DNA of 64,000 nt from Tomocerus qinae (lineage: Eukaryota; Arthropoda; Collembola; Entomobryomorpha; Tomoceridae). Where the stretch lies: the NCBI GenBank assembly GCA_020055645.1, contig CM034546.1, forward strand, positions 15,066,001-15,130,000. Reading direction: 5' to 3'. A model generated the notes under the pieces. That model was not told where the DNA came from and did no database searches. It saw only the letters and a list, made by a program, of their open reading frames with translations. The position numbers and the translations under genes are program-made. How positions within the stretch are numbered: the stretch's first letter is position 1; each line of letters opens with the position of its first letter. Positions 43,494 to 55,519 of this stretch are shown piece by piece.

Positions 43494-46400
43494 CTACTGC
43501 AGATAAAAATATAAACTCCAGATTAAGCCACCAAAATATGTAATGAAATTCGGACAAGTGAAAAATATTTCAGCACAACCATTTCCAGTTATTCCAATTA
43601 TTTCCATCGGATTTGCTGGAGGTGATCGATAACCGCTGTGAGCCAGTCGACATTTATTTGGTCCAAAGTCCGTTTTCTCACAATGGCTCCCATCTTGACA
43701 ACGAAGAACATTTTTCGTCAGTCGCAGATCTGGCATTCTTTGTTCCCCATGGCACACTTCGTTAACTTTGAGACGACACTCTTTGTCAGCGGTGACTAAA
43801 TGGCGATGATGCATACATACACAGGAGTTCGTAACCGGTGAACATTCTGCATAATTCCACCAATCACACAAATCAATTGCATTTTCAGTGTGATCCTGTA
43901 GTAATTTAGTAAACTCAATATAGCTATTTTCAAGGCTTTCTGGAAAATCTTCTGCTTCTACATTCATTTTGTAGAAATCAAGCAATTTGCGAAAATTTGT
44001 ATAAAATTCGTTGTCACTGCTGTAGTTGCAAGGATCTGTCACCTGTAACTTGTCAACCCTTTTAGATATTTTAAATAGATGTGGAAAATACTCTACAAAT
44101 TGTTTGTTTGTTCGAGGTGGCACAAGGAATTCAGGTACAATTGTCGACTTTTTGTTCATATCCTTGTAAATGACCGCTCCCACAGCACCATTAGTATTGC
44201 TTGCTGTAATTTTTCTGATAGTATTTAGTGGTGGATGCCAAACAGCACTTTTTGTTGTGACATTGTGTTCTTTGGCCGTAGCAGGGATTTTAATTTTCAA
44301 TAAATGTCGTATAGATTGTATAATTCGAAGACATGCTTCCGGGTTTGTTTCGTTGCAATGCAAACATCTGCTAATATTTTCCTCACTAAGACTTACTGCA
44401 CAAATTAAATCAGAATGACATTTAGGTATCCAAGAAACATTAACTGGCAGTTTCCTTGACCTTTTTGGACAGATTTCTTTGTGGCGCAGTCTGCAGATTC
44501 CAATTACACTACCTCTCCTAGCAGAACTCCCAGGAAGACATTCGCATTTTCTTGTCGCACTGGAACATGTAAGCCCCAATCTTGCATCACAAAAACCTAT
44601 TTTTAAAAAATTAAGTAAATCATTACTGAAATTTCGGTACCAATGTTTTGAGGTATTAGCAGTTCCGTTTAGAGTTGTAATCAGTCTAAATCTGATAACG
44701 TAGCTAATATTATATGTTTGATATGCATGTACATGTTTCACTAAACCAATAAAATCTAAAAATAGAAAGTTCTGAATTTCTGGAATAAACCACAATATCT
44801 TTTCTAAAATAAACTGTGTAAGATAATTTAGATATTGATATTTATTTATGCATTGTTTCATAAAAACCTGTTTTGGGAAATTGATTTGGGAGATCCGTAA
44901 TCCAGGAAATTGCCTTTCTTAAGTCAGTTCTGCTGCTATTATTCTGGAACACGAATTCTTTCCAAAATTCGACAATGACATCCAACTTTCTGCCGGAGTG
45001 TATATCGCAGTCTTCTTGCAAATGCAGGATCATCAAATTTTCTAATTTTTGCATAGCCAAATTAATGTCATGAAATACTTGACTACTTGACCGGTCGAGT
45101 TCTTTACCAGCAACTAAATTGTAATCGTTTAGAACAGATGCAAAGCTAGACATTGAATTATTGCAAAAAATTCCGAGTTTTGAATTGGTGCACATGCACC
45201 TTTCAGGAGAGATAGTCATTACAGCGGTTTTTCCATTGATATTTTCATGGCAGGTCGACTGTTCCACACATTTTGGAACAAAGTGCAAACTAAAAGTTTC
45301 GGCAATTCTCCACAAGGGAAACGAAGGTGTCTCTTCATACAGGGAGCTGTGCTGGAAAAATGCAGTTCCGCAAGTATCCATATTTCTCCGTCGACATTCG
45401 CCATTTTGAAACACAAAATCATCCCAACACTCACATTTTTCGCTCAAATGACTGCAATTCTCAAATCTCTCAATTCTACAGAAGCGAACGGTTGAATTGG
45501 CTATGCGTACTAACACACTTAAGCGTTTAACAAATCCTAAAGACTGGTCATCGTCAGGATTAAGGAGAAGGGCCTGAATATTTGGATCACAACGGTTCCC
45601 AAGGGTTAAAGTGAATCTGGTTGCAATAGCATGATGAAGTTTAGTGAAGAGATCCTCGCTGAACTGCTTGTCCTCACAAATGGAGGAATTAGAGCACCAA
45701 CATCGTTTAGAGAAAAACAGCGGTTTCTGGATGCAGGAAGAACCCGGAGTACATTGGGGGCTAAGTGGAGAGGAGAAACGCCTGATGTCGCGAAGGACAT
45801 CAAATTGGAACGGAGCGTTAAAATCATCGCCACACGAGTGTCCAATCTGGATCAGACATTCGCCCTTTTCAAATCGCAACCCTTCCCGACACTCGCAGAC
45901 TTGGCTTAATGACCCACAGCGCAAATTGCGGAGGAAATTACAAAACGGTATTCCTTTTCGGAGTAAAAAGGTCTGCCAGGACAGAATTGTCTGTGGGTCA
46001 GGATCAGTCCAGACTTTCTCTTTTTTGGCCAGAGGAGGGTTATCCAATTTTATTTGAGCTTGGGCATTGCATCGATCTCCGAACAGTAATTTTGCAATGT
46101 TTCTGATTTGAACATCGTTCTCAACAATTTCCTCACTAAATTTATTTAATGCAATGGAGCCATATAATTCTTGGGCCTTGAGCAGTCGTAATTCACGGGA
46201 TGTATTTCTGCTCCGGAATTTTATTAAATTCATTAAATCACTGATGATCTCTTCGGGGTATAGCCTGTGAATCACTCGATCGTAATCAGTTGCACTTGAG
46301 AGCGAAGAATCACCGTTGGTTGCTGCCAGGCAATACTCTCCATAGAAACCAGGCTTACATTGACAAGTTTCGACTGCTGGTAAGAAGCTCGTCGAGTTCA

Positions 46401-47151
46401 AAGTGTCAATACTGTTGCCATCTTGATATCTGCATTCTGAATTCCGAATACAAAGAGCCGCATGCGATTCTTTTGTAACCAAAATTCCCTTTGCACTGAT
46501 TTCCTCTTTTCTCAAATTGCACTTTTGGCCAGCTAAAATTCGACACGTATCATTTTCTCCAGTAATTCCTTCTACTGTCATACCGTCAGGACATTTGCAA
46601 CACTTAGTTTCATTGTCGCACCTTAAAAGCTTACGGAAGTCACAAAAACTGTGCGAAGTGTCAAAAAGTTCAAATAAAATGGGCAAAAATTCTAAATGGA
46701 CTTTTTGCATAATCATCGTTTCTTGCCTGGCTTCAAATGGCTCCGCTAAAATCTTATTCGACAGTTTTATCTGCTCTTCGTCATTTCCAAGAACTTGCGA
46801 ATACATATTAGTGAAATCTCGTAATTTGATTTTTGGCATAATTTTACAGTTATCTCCATAATTCGCAAAATCGTAGTCTTTCGATTTGGCTCTCATAAAC
46901 AAGAAAACAAATGTCTTTGCAGTTGAGTCGTTTTTTTCCTTGCTATATTTTTCCAAAACGCTTCCAATAAACTCTCCATTGAGCTCATCGAATATTTTAA
47001 AAGACCGTTTAATTTCTTTCCAGTGAAATTCTGACATCCGCCAAATGTCATTATGTGTTGGTAAAGCTTTTTCAGATACTAACAGTTGCATTGAAAAATG
47101 GACTAAAGCAATCACTATACTGAGAACACTTTTTAACCCCACTGAAAGCAA
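43494..47151 (-). CDS. large secreted or anchored cysteine-rich repeat protein (two exons seen)
   Basis: Two long minus-strand frames join by a GT-AG intron at 44867-44597 (271 bp): exon a 47151-44868, exon b 44596-43494, phase kept, about 1128 codons. The join restores a 'FC...C...CxC' module that both separate frames break, which supports it. At least four such modules occur, each starting with a helical stretch, then F-C/L-C, C, C-x-C, later C pairs. One segment reads C-Q-C-K-P-G-F-Y-G-E-Y-C, like an EGF repeat. A hydrophobic leader is present at the start, and a hydrophobic tail of about 20 residues ends the protein, as in GPI-anchored or single-pass proteins. The start is unresolved: the frame begins at TTG inside a good acceptor (TTTTGCTTTCAG at about 47147), so a short upstream exon with the ATG is likely. 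The function is unknown. Confidence 0.7.
44597..44867 (-). other. intron of the cysteine-rich gene
   Basis: Donor CAG/GTTTTT and acceptor AAAATAG/GTTTTT on the minus strand; phase 1 after the first base of a Gly codon. The sequence within is AT-rich and open by chance for part of its length, so the downstream frame appears to extend through it. Confidence 0.75.
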
Positions 47152-48889
47152 AACGGAAGAACTTTAAGTTACTTATTACAGGTTACGAGAGTCATTTAAG
47201 AAAGAGCTGCTTCTGGGTTCGAGGAGGGCTGGTCAAAAAATATAAATTATTTACCACTGTTTTCGCAAAATTAAATTAAATTCTTCGATTTTAACAATAA
47301 ACTGTTATAGCACAAATATCTGAATATAATAATAATATGGTTAAAAGCAAAAAGGAAGTAGTATTTTAAGTCGAAAAGATTGTGCGTAAGGCTGTCAGCG
47401 TTCGAATAAGCTATTACACGACTTTCTATGACGTACAGAACTAAAGTTACCCACTTCCCCAGACAGGGCGTTAATGGGCAGGGAGCGGGAGGGGCAGAAG
47501 TTTATTTTTGCTTTATCTGGAATTTCCGGTTATTTAAAAACAACCTCAAAATCCTATATGATTTAACAAAACATGTACAGTTGTAACGAAAACGAAAGTT
47601 TTTAAGTAACAAAGCTGCTTTAAAATAGTGACAGATCTGTCTGTTCAATACGCTACTAATCAATAATCAAATCAAACGCTTTTACAAAATGCGCTAAAAC
47701 ATCAGTTTTAACGTACAATGGAAAGATAACCAACGACGACAGCACAATCATATTATTGTATTATAGTATTATACACTTGATTATAAATATTGAAAATGGT
47801 CACTTGTATGTAGAGGTCCCAGCTTGATGTTATCACCTCGCTCTCTCGTAAACTGTCAACTTAGAGATAGTCCATAAGAAAGGGAGATGTAATTCATGAA
47901 ATGCAAATAAAGGTATGAAAGCCAAAGGCCTATAACACATTTAACCTTTCATTATGAAATAAAATATCCAATGAAACACTAACCATACATTCTCTAAAAA
48001 TTATCGTACTAGCTTACAACTTCCTGGGCCTATGGATGTTTTTGTTTATTCTGCCAACAAGTCCAAGGTCTTCCTGAATATTTTTATGACTATTAAAAAT
48101 AACCTTTGTTGACAAAAAAGCTATTACATTACATGACAGTTATATTGCTATTGCATGGAAAGTAAAAGCGTCATTCAGAGGCGGCTTTTCCAATAGGTTG
48201 ACTGGGCAATTGCACAGGGCCAGGCACTTTAGTGGCCTCGCAAGAAGCCTTCATAATACGGTCCTGAGACCTCATTTTATTCATGCAATTTCATTATACA
48301 CAAGCAAAAACGATTGATTGTGATTACAAGCAATTAGATAGCTGTAGAAAAGTATAATTGTCGCTCTGAACATGAAAACATAAAATCAACGATACTTTGT
48401 ACTGAAACCCATATGTTCCACATTTCGTATCGTGTCGTGGCTAATTAAATTATTGTTTATATTATACTATTACCTTAGAGTCAGTGTTTGACTAGCCACT
48501 TGCTAGTGGTTATAATTATAGTATTAGCTAAAATGGCATAGTGGATCGCGAAAATGTTTGTTGGAATAAGGACGGTCAATTTGAAGTCAATTTCCTGACT
48601 TAAATTAAAATAATAACTGACTGAAATTAGAAATTATTTCAAAAAAGCAATGCAAAAGCATTTTAAGAATTCCCGGTTTATAAACATCCACGACATCCAG
48701 TATGGATACAGAAAAGCATTTTAAATTCAAGGGATGTGAAAAAAGTGAATTTGAAAATTGCACACTCCTGGACTGATCAACCTCCTTCCACAGATGTATA
48801 GTTTCTATAGAAAACTTGGATGTAAATATCATCCAAATGCATGCAAATAACATACATAAAAATCAATGGGAAAACCTAAAAAAGGAATG
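47152..48889. other. intergenic, nothing recognised
   Basis: Probably includes the promoter and a first exon of the minus-strand cysteine-rich gene, but neither could be identified. No repeats or other coding signal were seen. Confidence 0.4.
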
Positions 48890-50607
48890 GCGTTAAGCTA
48901 AGGACCTACCAGATAGCATCTCAGATATAACTGTCCTCACAGTCCCTATTCAATAAATCTATGTGCATTCTCTGACTGTCACTTTCGGCATCATTACCAT
49001 ATTTTCACCGGCCTGCCAACACATATATTGCGCTCATATGACTTACCAATACATACTGGCCTTACTGATGTGTCCTGATGGCCACGAACTAATATATAAA
49101 AAAATTGCTGTCACATGTTCGTTTAGGTTTTCCAACAGCAAATGCAGTTCGTGTGCTAAGGAATAATGGTTTCGAATTAATGACTTACCAATACCTACTG
49201 ACCTTAGAGAGGTATATTGTAACGTATGTAATGTCATGTTGGATTGGTGTACACCAAACAGGGTTACCAGATTTTCTTCAATGAATTTAAGTATCCTAAC
49301 CATCAAAAGCCATTTACCAAACCCGCGCCCTTCGGGCGCGTCTTGATAGCAAGTTTCAAAAATTTGAATTTGAACCTATCATTGGTGCACAACTTATAAA
49401 TTACGTATTTTGAAATTAATATTCTTGCATACTACCATTACTACCAGATAGAGGAGTGAGGAATTGTAGACACTATACCACTTCGCGCGCAGCGCGAGAA
49501 AATTTAGGCATTTGACTTAAAATGATCAATAAAATTTTCATGATTTTTTTGTAATTTAGCTTTAACTGATAAGGGACATAGGAGTAGGAAGAAGGTTTGT
49601 TTTTAGCCTCTTCTAATAAGTGACCAATCGGCTTTCTTTTACCGAATTTTAAAAAGGATTTTTGACAATAAAGTTGGATTGAAGACAAGAACAATTTAAA
49701 TTCGCGCAAAGTGCGAGAAAATTTTAACATTTCAATTTATTTGGACGTTAACAAAAGTTATTTTAATGTTTAAGAATGAAGTTATTTTATTGTTACCGAG
49801 TTTAGCTTATTTAAGTATATTGAAGTATAATTTATTAGTATAAAGTAAATTTATATTTATTATTTATTATAAAGTACATATAAAGTAAATTTATTAGTAT
49901 AAGTATTTATTAGTATAATGTATTTTAAGTATAGGGTCTAATTTAAGTATTATACTTGCCATTTAAGTATACCTGGTAACCCTGAGTCACCAAATATGTA
50001 AAAACTAGCAGTCACATGTTTGCTGTAGTTATTACCTATCACATGTCGTCTTGTTGGTATTAGTGGCCGAAAAATAATATATAGAAACTTGCAGTCACAT
50101 GTTCGTTTGCGTTATCCACCAGCAAAAATGTATTTTGACATTAACATCCACATGAATATTTTATTTGGTGGCTTTTACTTTTGCCTCATTTTTGTCTAGA
50201 GAGTAATGAGACAAACTAATATTGTGGATCTAGTAATAAACTATGCATAGAGACTCAAAAATTGCACTCCGCCTTTATTCTGTTGTTTAGAATTAGACCA
50301 CAAGAGCCTCTACTTCGATACTCCATAAAACATCCTATTTGACATTGAAGTTTAGCTTACTAAATCAGTTCAACATTATCTTGGCTCGTTGCATTGAGGT
50401 TTGCTAGTTTGAAATTTGTCATTTCGCAGTAAACTTCAGTTTACCTTATAAAAGAGAGTGTATCCAGGTCGGTATTGGAAATATTTATATGGTTCCGTGA
50501 AGAAAACTGAAAAAGTATACTATGTAGTTTAATCACTAAAAATATTTCCAAAATTAGTGGAAGGTTGAGAAAACAAAAGTAGAATCTGAAGAATCTATCA
50601 AGGCACG
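48890..50607 (+). repeat. duplicated 5' flank of receptor gene 2, split by a transposon
   Basis: Same block order as 34860-36779 (CTTTCGGCATCATTA, CACCGG, TACTGACCTTA, CCTATCACATGTCGT, TTAGAATTAGACCA). The 726-bp element at 49259-49984 is absent from the flanks of genes 1 and 3, so it inserted after the duplication. Confidence 0.75.
49259..49984. mobile_element. 726-bp hAT-like non-autonomous element
   Basis: Begins CAGGGTTACCAG and ends CTGGTAACCCTG, a perfect 12-bp inverted repeat. Flanks ACACCAAA and (G)TCACCAAA suggest an 8-bp duplication, with one mismatch and a 2-bp offset. Comparison with the empty paralogous flanks at about 35235 and 54840 supports the boundaries. The interior includes GC-rich palindromes (CGCGCCC TTC GGGCGCG, TTCGCGCGCAGCGCGAG). 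A reversed fragment of the same family lies at 54129-54195. Confidence 0.75.
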
Positions 50608-51833
50608 ATGATATCAGAGTTAATGAAGGACGCAATATTTTTATATTTCCATACATTCGAAGCTTGTGGAATGATCCCGTTCAAAGCGAAAAGAAATCCT
50701 CTTGCTGTACATTTAACCAAAAAGAAGAAAAAGGTATTCACCTGGGCAACCGGAGCAGTTTTAAATTTCTGCTGTATCATATTTTTCGGAGCTTATCCAT
50801 TGTACAGAGCAGCAATTTCTTCACCACTACCAATACCAAATTCAATGATATTATTCTGTATGGCTACGTTTGCTCTCCTATCCACGGCAACTAACTGCAC
50901 ATTGCTCTGGGTAGGTCTCAATACTTGTCCACAAATCTTCAACAGAATGCTGAAAGTCGACCAAGAATGTGAAGGTAATAGTTTAAAATACGTTATATAT
51001 AAGTAGGTATTAAAAAAAGAATAATTTTTCTGTTTTAAACCAAGTTGTTTCTATAATTTTTAGAAATGGAAAAGACATTCGTATCATCAACACCTAGAAG
51101 ATCGAGGAGGTGGAACTTGACCGAAATAATCATTTCGTTAATCTGGCCACTGGAAATATTGATTTCTGCAACAGTTTCAATTTATGTAGTATTTTCAAGG
51201 GATTCCCTCAGCCAGAAGTATCTTTTCAAAAACGAGTTCACGGCACTGGAGGTCGTCAAAAGGTTTATCGTTGGTTCTTTCACATTCTATCTGTCCATGA
51301 CTTTCGTGGCTCCTGCAACAATAGTGTTGCAACTGGGATGTATCTACGTTCAGTTTATAAGTTACTGGCTGAAATACATTGAAGTCATCTCAGAAAATGT
51401 CATTCATCTGTCATTCAAGCTATACAACTCATTGCGGATCTATCAAATCGATATCAACCATGTAGGTACAATCCTCTGTCCCCTTCTACTTTTTGTGGAT
51501 CAAGTTCTTTGCGTCATCTCGATTTATGGGTCGATGAAGTTGAAAAGCCAAATGGGAATGCCAGCATACCTCTTCATGCCATTGATGACATTTATACTGC
51601 TCATCTTAAATGTATTTCTACTGCAACAGGGCTCACAAATGCATACTCTATCGTCCCAGTTCTTGGCAGCCAAAAGAGTTCACAAAGATCCGCTTGTTCG
51701 ACGAATGGCTAGATCAATGAAACCGATAGCTGCGGAAATAGGGCGCTTTGGATACATCGACAAAGGATTCTTCGTCACGTTCATGTCACTTCTTGTGGAC
51801 AACGTCATCAGCGTATTACTGTATTTAAGATAG
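50608..51833 (+). CDS. gustatory-receptor-like seven-helix protein 2 (two exons)
   Basis: Exon 1 is 50608-50974 and exon 2 is 51064-51833, with an 89-bp phase-1 intron (GTAATA...TTTAG) at the same codon as in genes 1 and 3; 378 residues. The protein is intact and very similar to its neighbours, with the same seven hydrophobic segments and the C-terminal G-Y-I-D-K-G-F-F helix. Differences cluster in the exon 1 helices and the extracellular-like loop near 51450-51490 (N-H-V-G-T-I-L-C in place of N-F-C-I-I-L-I). The last residues read L-L-Y-L-R instead of L-L-S-L-R. It shares its 5' flank with genes 1 and 3. Confidence 0.7.
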
Positions 51834-51849
51834 ATAACATCCTCTAAGT

Positions 51850-52070
51850 AACCTAACCTTTACCCATGTAATTTATAGCAGCATGTATTTTATAAAAGGA
51901 GATGAGACGCTAAAAATTGCACTCCCCTTTTACTATGTTTAAGTGAATAGTCAGACTACAAGAGGCCAAAGCAAATGCATATTCAGAGGAAAGGGTGCTA
52001 AGATGTTTAAGCGCCACCTAATTATTTTGAAAACACACTTAGATATTATCGGGTTTTCATCGTACATTAA
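51850..52070. repeat. downstream module of receptor gene 2
   Basis: Shares with 57735-57950 the sequence around GCATGTATTTTATAAAAGGAG, ACTACAAGAGGCCAAAG, TGTTTAAGCGCCACCTAA and TTTTGAAAACACACTTAGAT, and with 41690-41800 in part. It extends the duplication unit beyond the coding region. Confidence 0.75.
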
Positions 52071-52953
52071 ACTATAACAATATAAGGAATATCTATATGA
52101 CGCATTGTCTATACCGTCAGTGTTAAAAGCTTTTCGTTCTTGCGATTGGAGGGAGTCATGAGCAGCGGCCTATTCCGCAATCCTTTAAAATGAAGTGAAA
52201 TATATTTACATACAGTGACTAAAACCGGTGATTAAAACCCCATATTCATATGGAAGCGTTTAAATTTTTTTCGGTTTAGGACTTTCCATGTCATAATTGT
52301 CATTAATTGTCATATGGTTTTTATTGCAGTTTTCGCATTGCTTAATATAGATATTCCTTATAGTATTATAGTTTATATATATGGTTTTCATTATTAGTTA
52401 GATAATTCCAATTTGAGAGAAACATAATTCCATTTTCATGTGACATCAATTGCATGTATCATATTTTCAATCATTTTAGAATCATTTTTTCGCTATAATT
52501 GAACCTTTGAATCTAAGATTATCTTATGGCTACTAAAATGGAAATTTGGCTATACTTATGGACACCTAATCTCTTCTCTATATTATATAATCGTAGACTT
52601 GATAAAGCAATAAATTTATCATTTACCTGCCTATCACTCTATAGTATAGTCATGTTTTCATATTTTTGTAAGATTTATTTGGGTTTATCTTTGATTAATG
52701 AACATATTAATGGTGGGAAGTTAAAATCTTGAACCATAATCTCCAGGCGCAGATTTATTTCTTTATTTAGCTTTAAATTTCATTCCAAATTTCATTCATT
52801 AATTTCTACAAGATATTGAAATAGAACTAACTATTTTTTACAGTTTGACAGTCATTCATCAATCAGAGTCACAGTACCCATATTTGACATCTTACATTTG
52901 ACATTTTCTTTTCGAAATACAACAAAGCACTTTAAACATTATAACGACTACTA
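52071..52953. other. intergenic, nothing recognised
   Basis: AT-rich sequence without a convincing gene or repeat; the 68-codon frame at 52526 has no recognisable feature. Confidence 0.4.
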
Positions 52954-53445
52954 GAAATAAGCCCGTCCTACGGACGGGAAATTATCAACATTACAGTTAT
53001 TGATTCATTATAACAATAGCATATCAGTCCAATCATTTTACCAAAAAGTGAAATCTTTTCTCAAATTGCTGTTTAAAGTCCTTTTACCACCCGCAAGCAA
53101 TATTCATAACAATACTATTGACAAGTATTATTAAAAATAATATTAATAATACTTCTATTGAATTTCAAAATATTGTAATTATTCTTGCGCCTGCGTAGTT
53201 ACACGAAGTTCATCTTTTACATTCGAACATTATCACGGAAATTTTTCATTGCGCATCTCCACTTTACGTTTTGAAAACATAAAGCATTAATTTCACATAG
53301 ATACATAAACTAGAAATAAGCCCGTCCTACGAACTCGAAATATTGTAATTATTATTCTTGCGTCTGCGTAGTTACACGATATTCATCTTTTACATTCAAA
53401 CATTATCAAGGAAATTTTTCATTGCGCAACTCCACTTTAAGATTA
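52954..53445. repeat. diverged direct duplication
   Basis: CTAGAAATAAGCCCGTCCTA occurs at about 52954 and 53312, and a 90-bp block (TGCGTAGTTACACGA ... TTCATCTTTTACATTC ... TTTTTCATTGCGCA) at about 53178-53270 and 53348-53440. The units are direct repeats of unequal spacing, probably the remains of a tandem or nested transposon. Confidence 0.7.
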
Positions 53446-54211
53446 TCTTATGGGTATGATAGTAATTGTTTTCTTTAAATGTTTAAACTTTGATACTGTA
53501 TCGGCAGTAGTAGAAATATTATAGTAATGAAATACTCATTTTTGATTTGTGAGGTGTGCAAGTATTTGAATAGAATTTTTCCAGTTACTGTTAATTAATT
53601 TGTAAACCATTGGTGCATATGTGCTATATAACAAGGAGTATATCTTAACCTGTAAAACCTATACTTATAATTAAAACACATTTATATATGAATATTTGTA
53701 AGCATACACGGAAAAGACTAAAAAACTACACAATACTCACATTGCAATGTATTGCCTAGCTTCAAATTAAAAAAATCACGGAAGCTTGTTATCTGCAAAA
53801 CGTTGATCAAATAATAATCGAATAATAATAAATGCTATCAAAAATTAAGAAAATGCCTACAGATTATTATTTTATAAATCTTTGAAGCCAGCTCAGAAAA
53901 TTGTAAAAGAGAGCATTTTTGTCTTTTTGCTCAGCAAAATTTGCAAAAAGGTGCATTTTTGCCTTTTGGTCAGCTAAATTTGCTAAAAGGTGCATTTTTG
54001 CCTTTTTGGTTACTATAAATAAAATAAAATTTAAAATAAAATAAAAAAAAATTAAATATTAAATAAGATTTTAAATGAAAAAATAACATTGCATTAAACA
54101 GACAGTCGGGCCACATGAAACTGTGTCATGGGTTGGTAAATGGCTTTTGATGGTTAGGATACTTAAATTCATTTTGAAGAAAATCTGGTAATCCATCCAA
54201 ATGGTAATATA
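53446..54211. other. intergenic with small tandem repeat and reversed transposon fragment
   Basis: Near 53915-54005 a unit of about 46 bp (GTGCATTTTTGCCTTTT ... CAGC(A)AAATTTGC) occurs in two to three copies. At 54129-54195 a stretch is the reverse complement of the left end of the 49259 hAT-like element (TGGTAAATGGCTTTTGATGG, then AGAAAATCTGGTAA). No gene. Confidence 0.6.
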
Positions 54212-54689
54212 GGCCACTACATAATAAAGGATAAGGATAAAGGATAGGGGTTTATACTCCGAATTTGGCTCAAGGCACATTCAGAGTAGTAACGTTTCAA
54301 GGAAAGGGCAACTAGAGAACCTGGAGATCGCTGGCGTTTTATGTGAGTTTACCCCTCACAACCTTGCCTTATTTCATCAAGGGCGCTCACTCCAAGTGGT
54401 TAGTGCAGGAATAGGAAGGCAGTACATAGGATAGGAAGCAGAAGCGGTTAGAACAGAAGACTGTTAAGGTACATCTCAATTACGGGTATTTCTCCTATCT
54501 GACAAGTCAGTTAGTTGAGAGTAGGGAAAACCATTGCATATTAGTAATGTGACTACTAACAGCTGTGGAGAAAAACCCACTCCATGTACCAATGTCCCAA
54601 GCCACTGACAGGATTCGAACCCTTGACCGCCAGTATGGAATTGAGTGTCCACACCAACAGACCAAGGTGGCTTGGTGGCCACTACATAA
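54212..54689 (-). mobile_element. tRNA-derived SINE, 452 bp, with 13-bp TSD
   Basis: The element at 54225-54676 reads on the minus strand. Its 5' end contains a tRNA-like unit: a GCCAC acceptor start, a box A-like TGGTCTGTTGGTGTGG, a perfect box B GGTTCGAATCC and the returning GTGGC. The body of about 370 bp ends in CCTTTATCC-type repeats. The perfect 13-bp duplication GGCCACTACATAA flanks it (54212-54224 and 54677-54689). A protein frame crossing the tRNA-like part on this strand is chance. Confidence 0.85.
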
Positions 54690-55519
54690 AATAAATAAAA
54701 ACTTGCAGTTACACGTTCACTTTAGGCTTTCAAATGTAATTTATGTGCGGGGAAGGAATAATGGTCTCGAATTAATGAGTTACTAATACCTACTGACCTT
54801 ACAGGTAAATAACGTATATAATGTCATGTTGGATTAGTGTGCACGAAATATATAAATGCTAACAGCCGCATGTTTGCAGTAGTTACTACCTACCCCATCA
54901 CATGTTCTGTTAGTGGCCGCAAAATAATATAGAAAAGCTTGCAGTCACATGTTCGTTCGCGTTTTCCACCAGCATAAGTAATTTTACAAAGAAATCCACG
55001 TGAATATTTTAATGTGTCTTTTACTTTTGTCTCATTTTTGTGTAGAGAGTAAGAAGACAAAATTAAAATTGTGGATCTAGTAATAAACTATGCATGGAGA
55101 TTGAAAAATTGTACTCTGCCTTTACTGTGTTATTTAGAATTAGACCAGAAGAGCCTCTTCTTAAAACAATCTATTTGACATTGACGTTTTGCTTAAATCA
55201 GTTTAGCAACATCTTGGCTCTTTGTATTGAGGTCTGCTAGTTTGGAGTTTGTCATGTCGCAGTAAAAACTGGTATTTTCATAAATGGAAATAACAAGAAT
55301 TGTTTAAAACTTGCTTTAATGGATAGTAAGCTTTAGTTTACCTTATAAAAAACACCTTAGACGGCAGACGGTATTGTAAATATTTATACGCCTCCGAGAA
55401 GTTTTAAACAAAGTTTTGAAACAAAGTTTTACTATGAAGTTTAATTTCTAAAAATATTTTCCAAATTGGTGGAAGGTTGAGTACACATAAGTGGAATCTG
55501 AAGAATCTGTTAAGACACG
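54690..55519 (+). repeat. duplicated 5' flank of receptor gene 3
   Basis: Matches the later part of the flanks of genes 1 and 2 (TAATGGTCTCGAATTAATGA, TACTGACCTTAC, TAATGTCATGTTGGATT, TCACATGTTCGTTCGCGTT, TTAGAATTAGACCAGAAGAG). The SINE at 54225 lies immediately before it, and the outer part of the flank is not recognised beyond it. Confidence 0.75.

Noticed and set aside
45161..46861. Plus-strand open frames of 60-137 codons opposite the cysteine-rich gene
   Set aside because: They lie antisense to a much longer intact frame with clear cysteine modules and show no domain of their own.
54476..54682. Minus-strand 68-codon frame across the SINE
   Set aside because: It reads through box A and box B of the tRNA-like unit, so it is a translation of a repeat.
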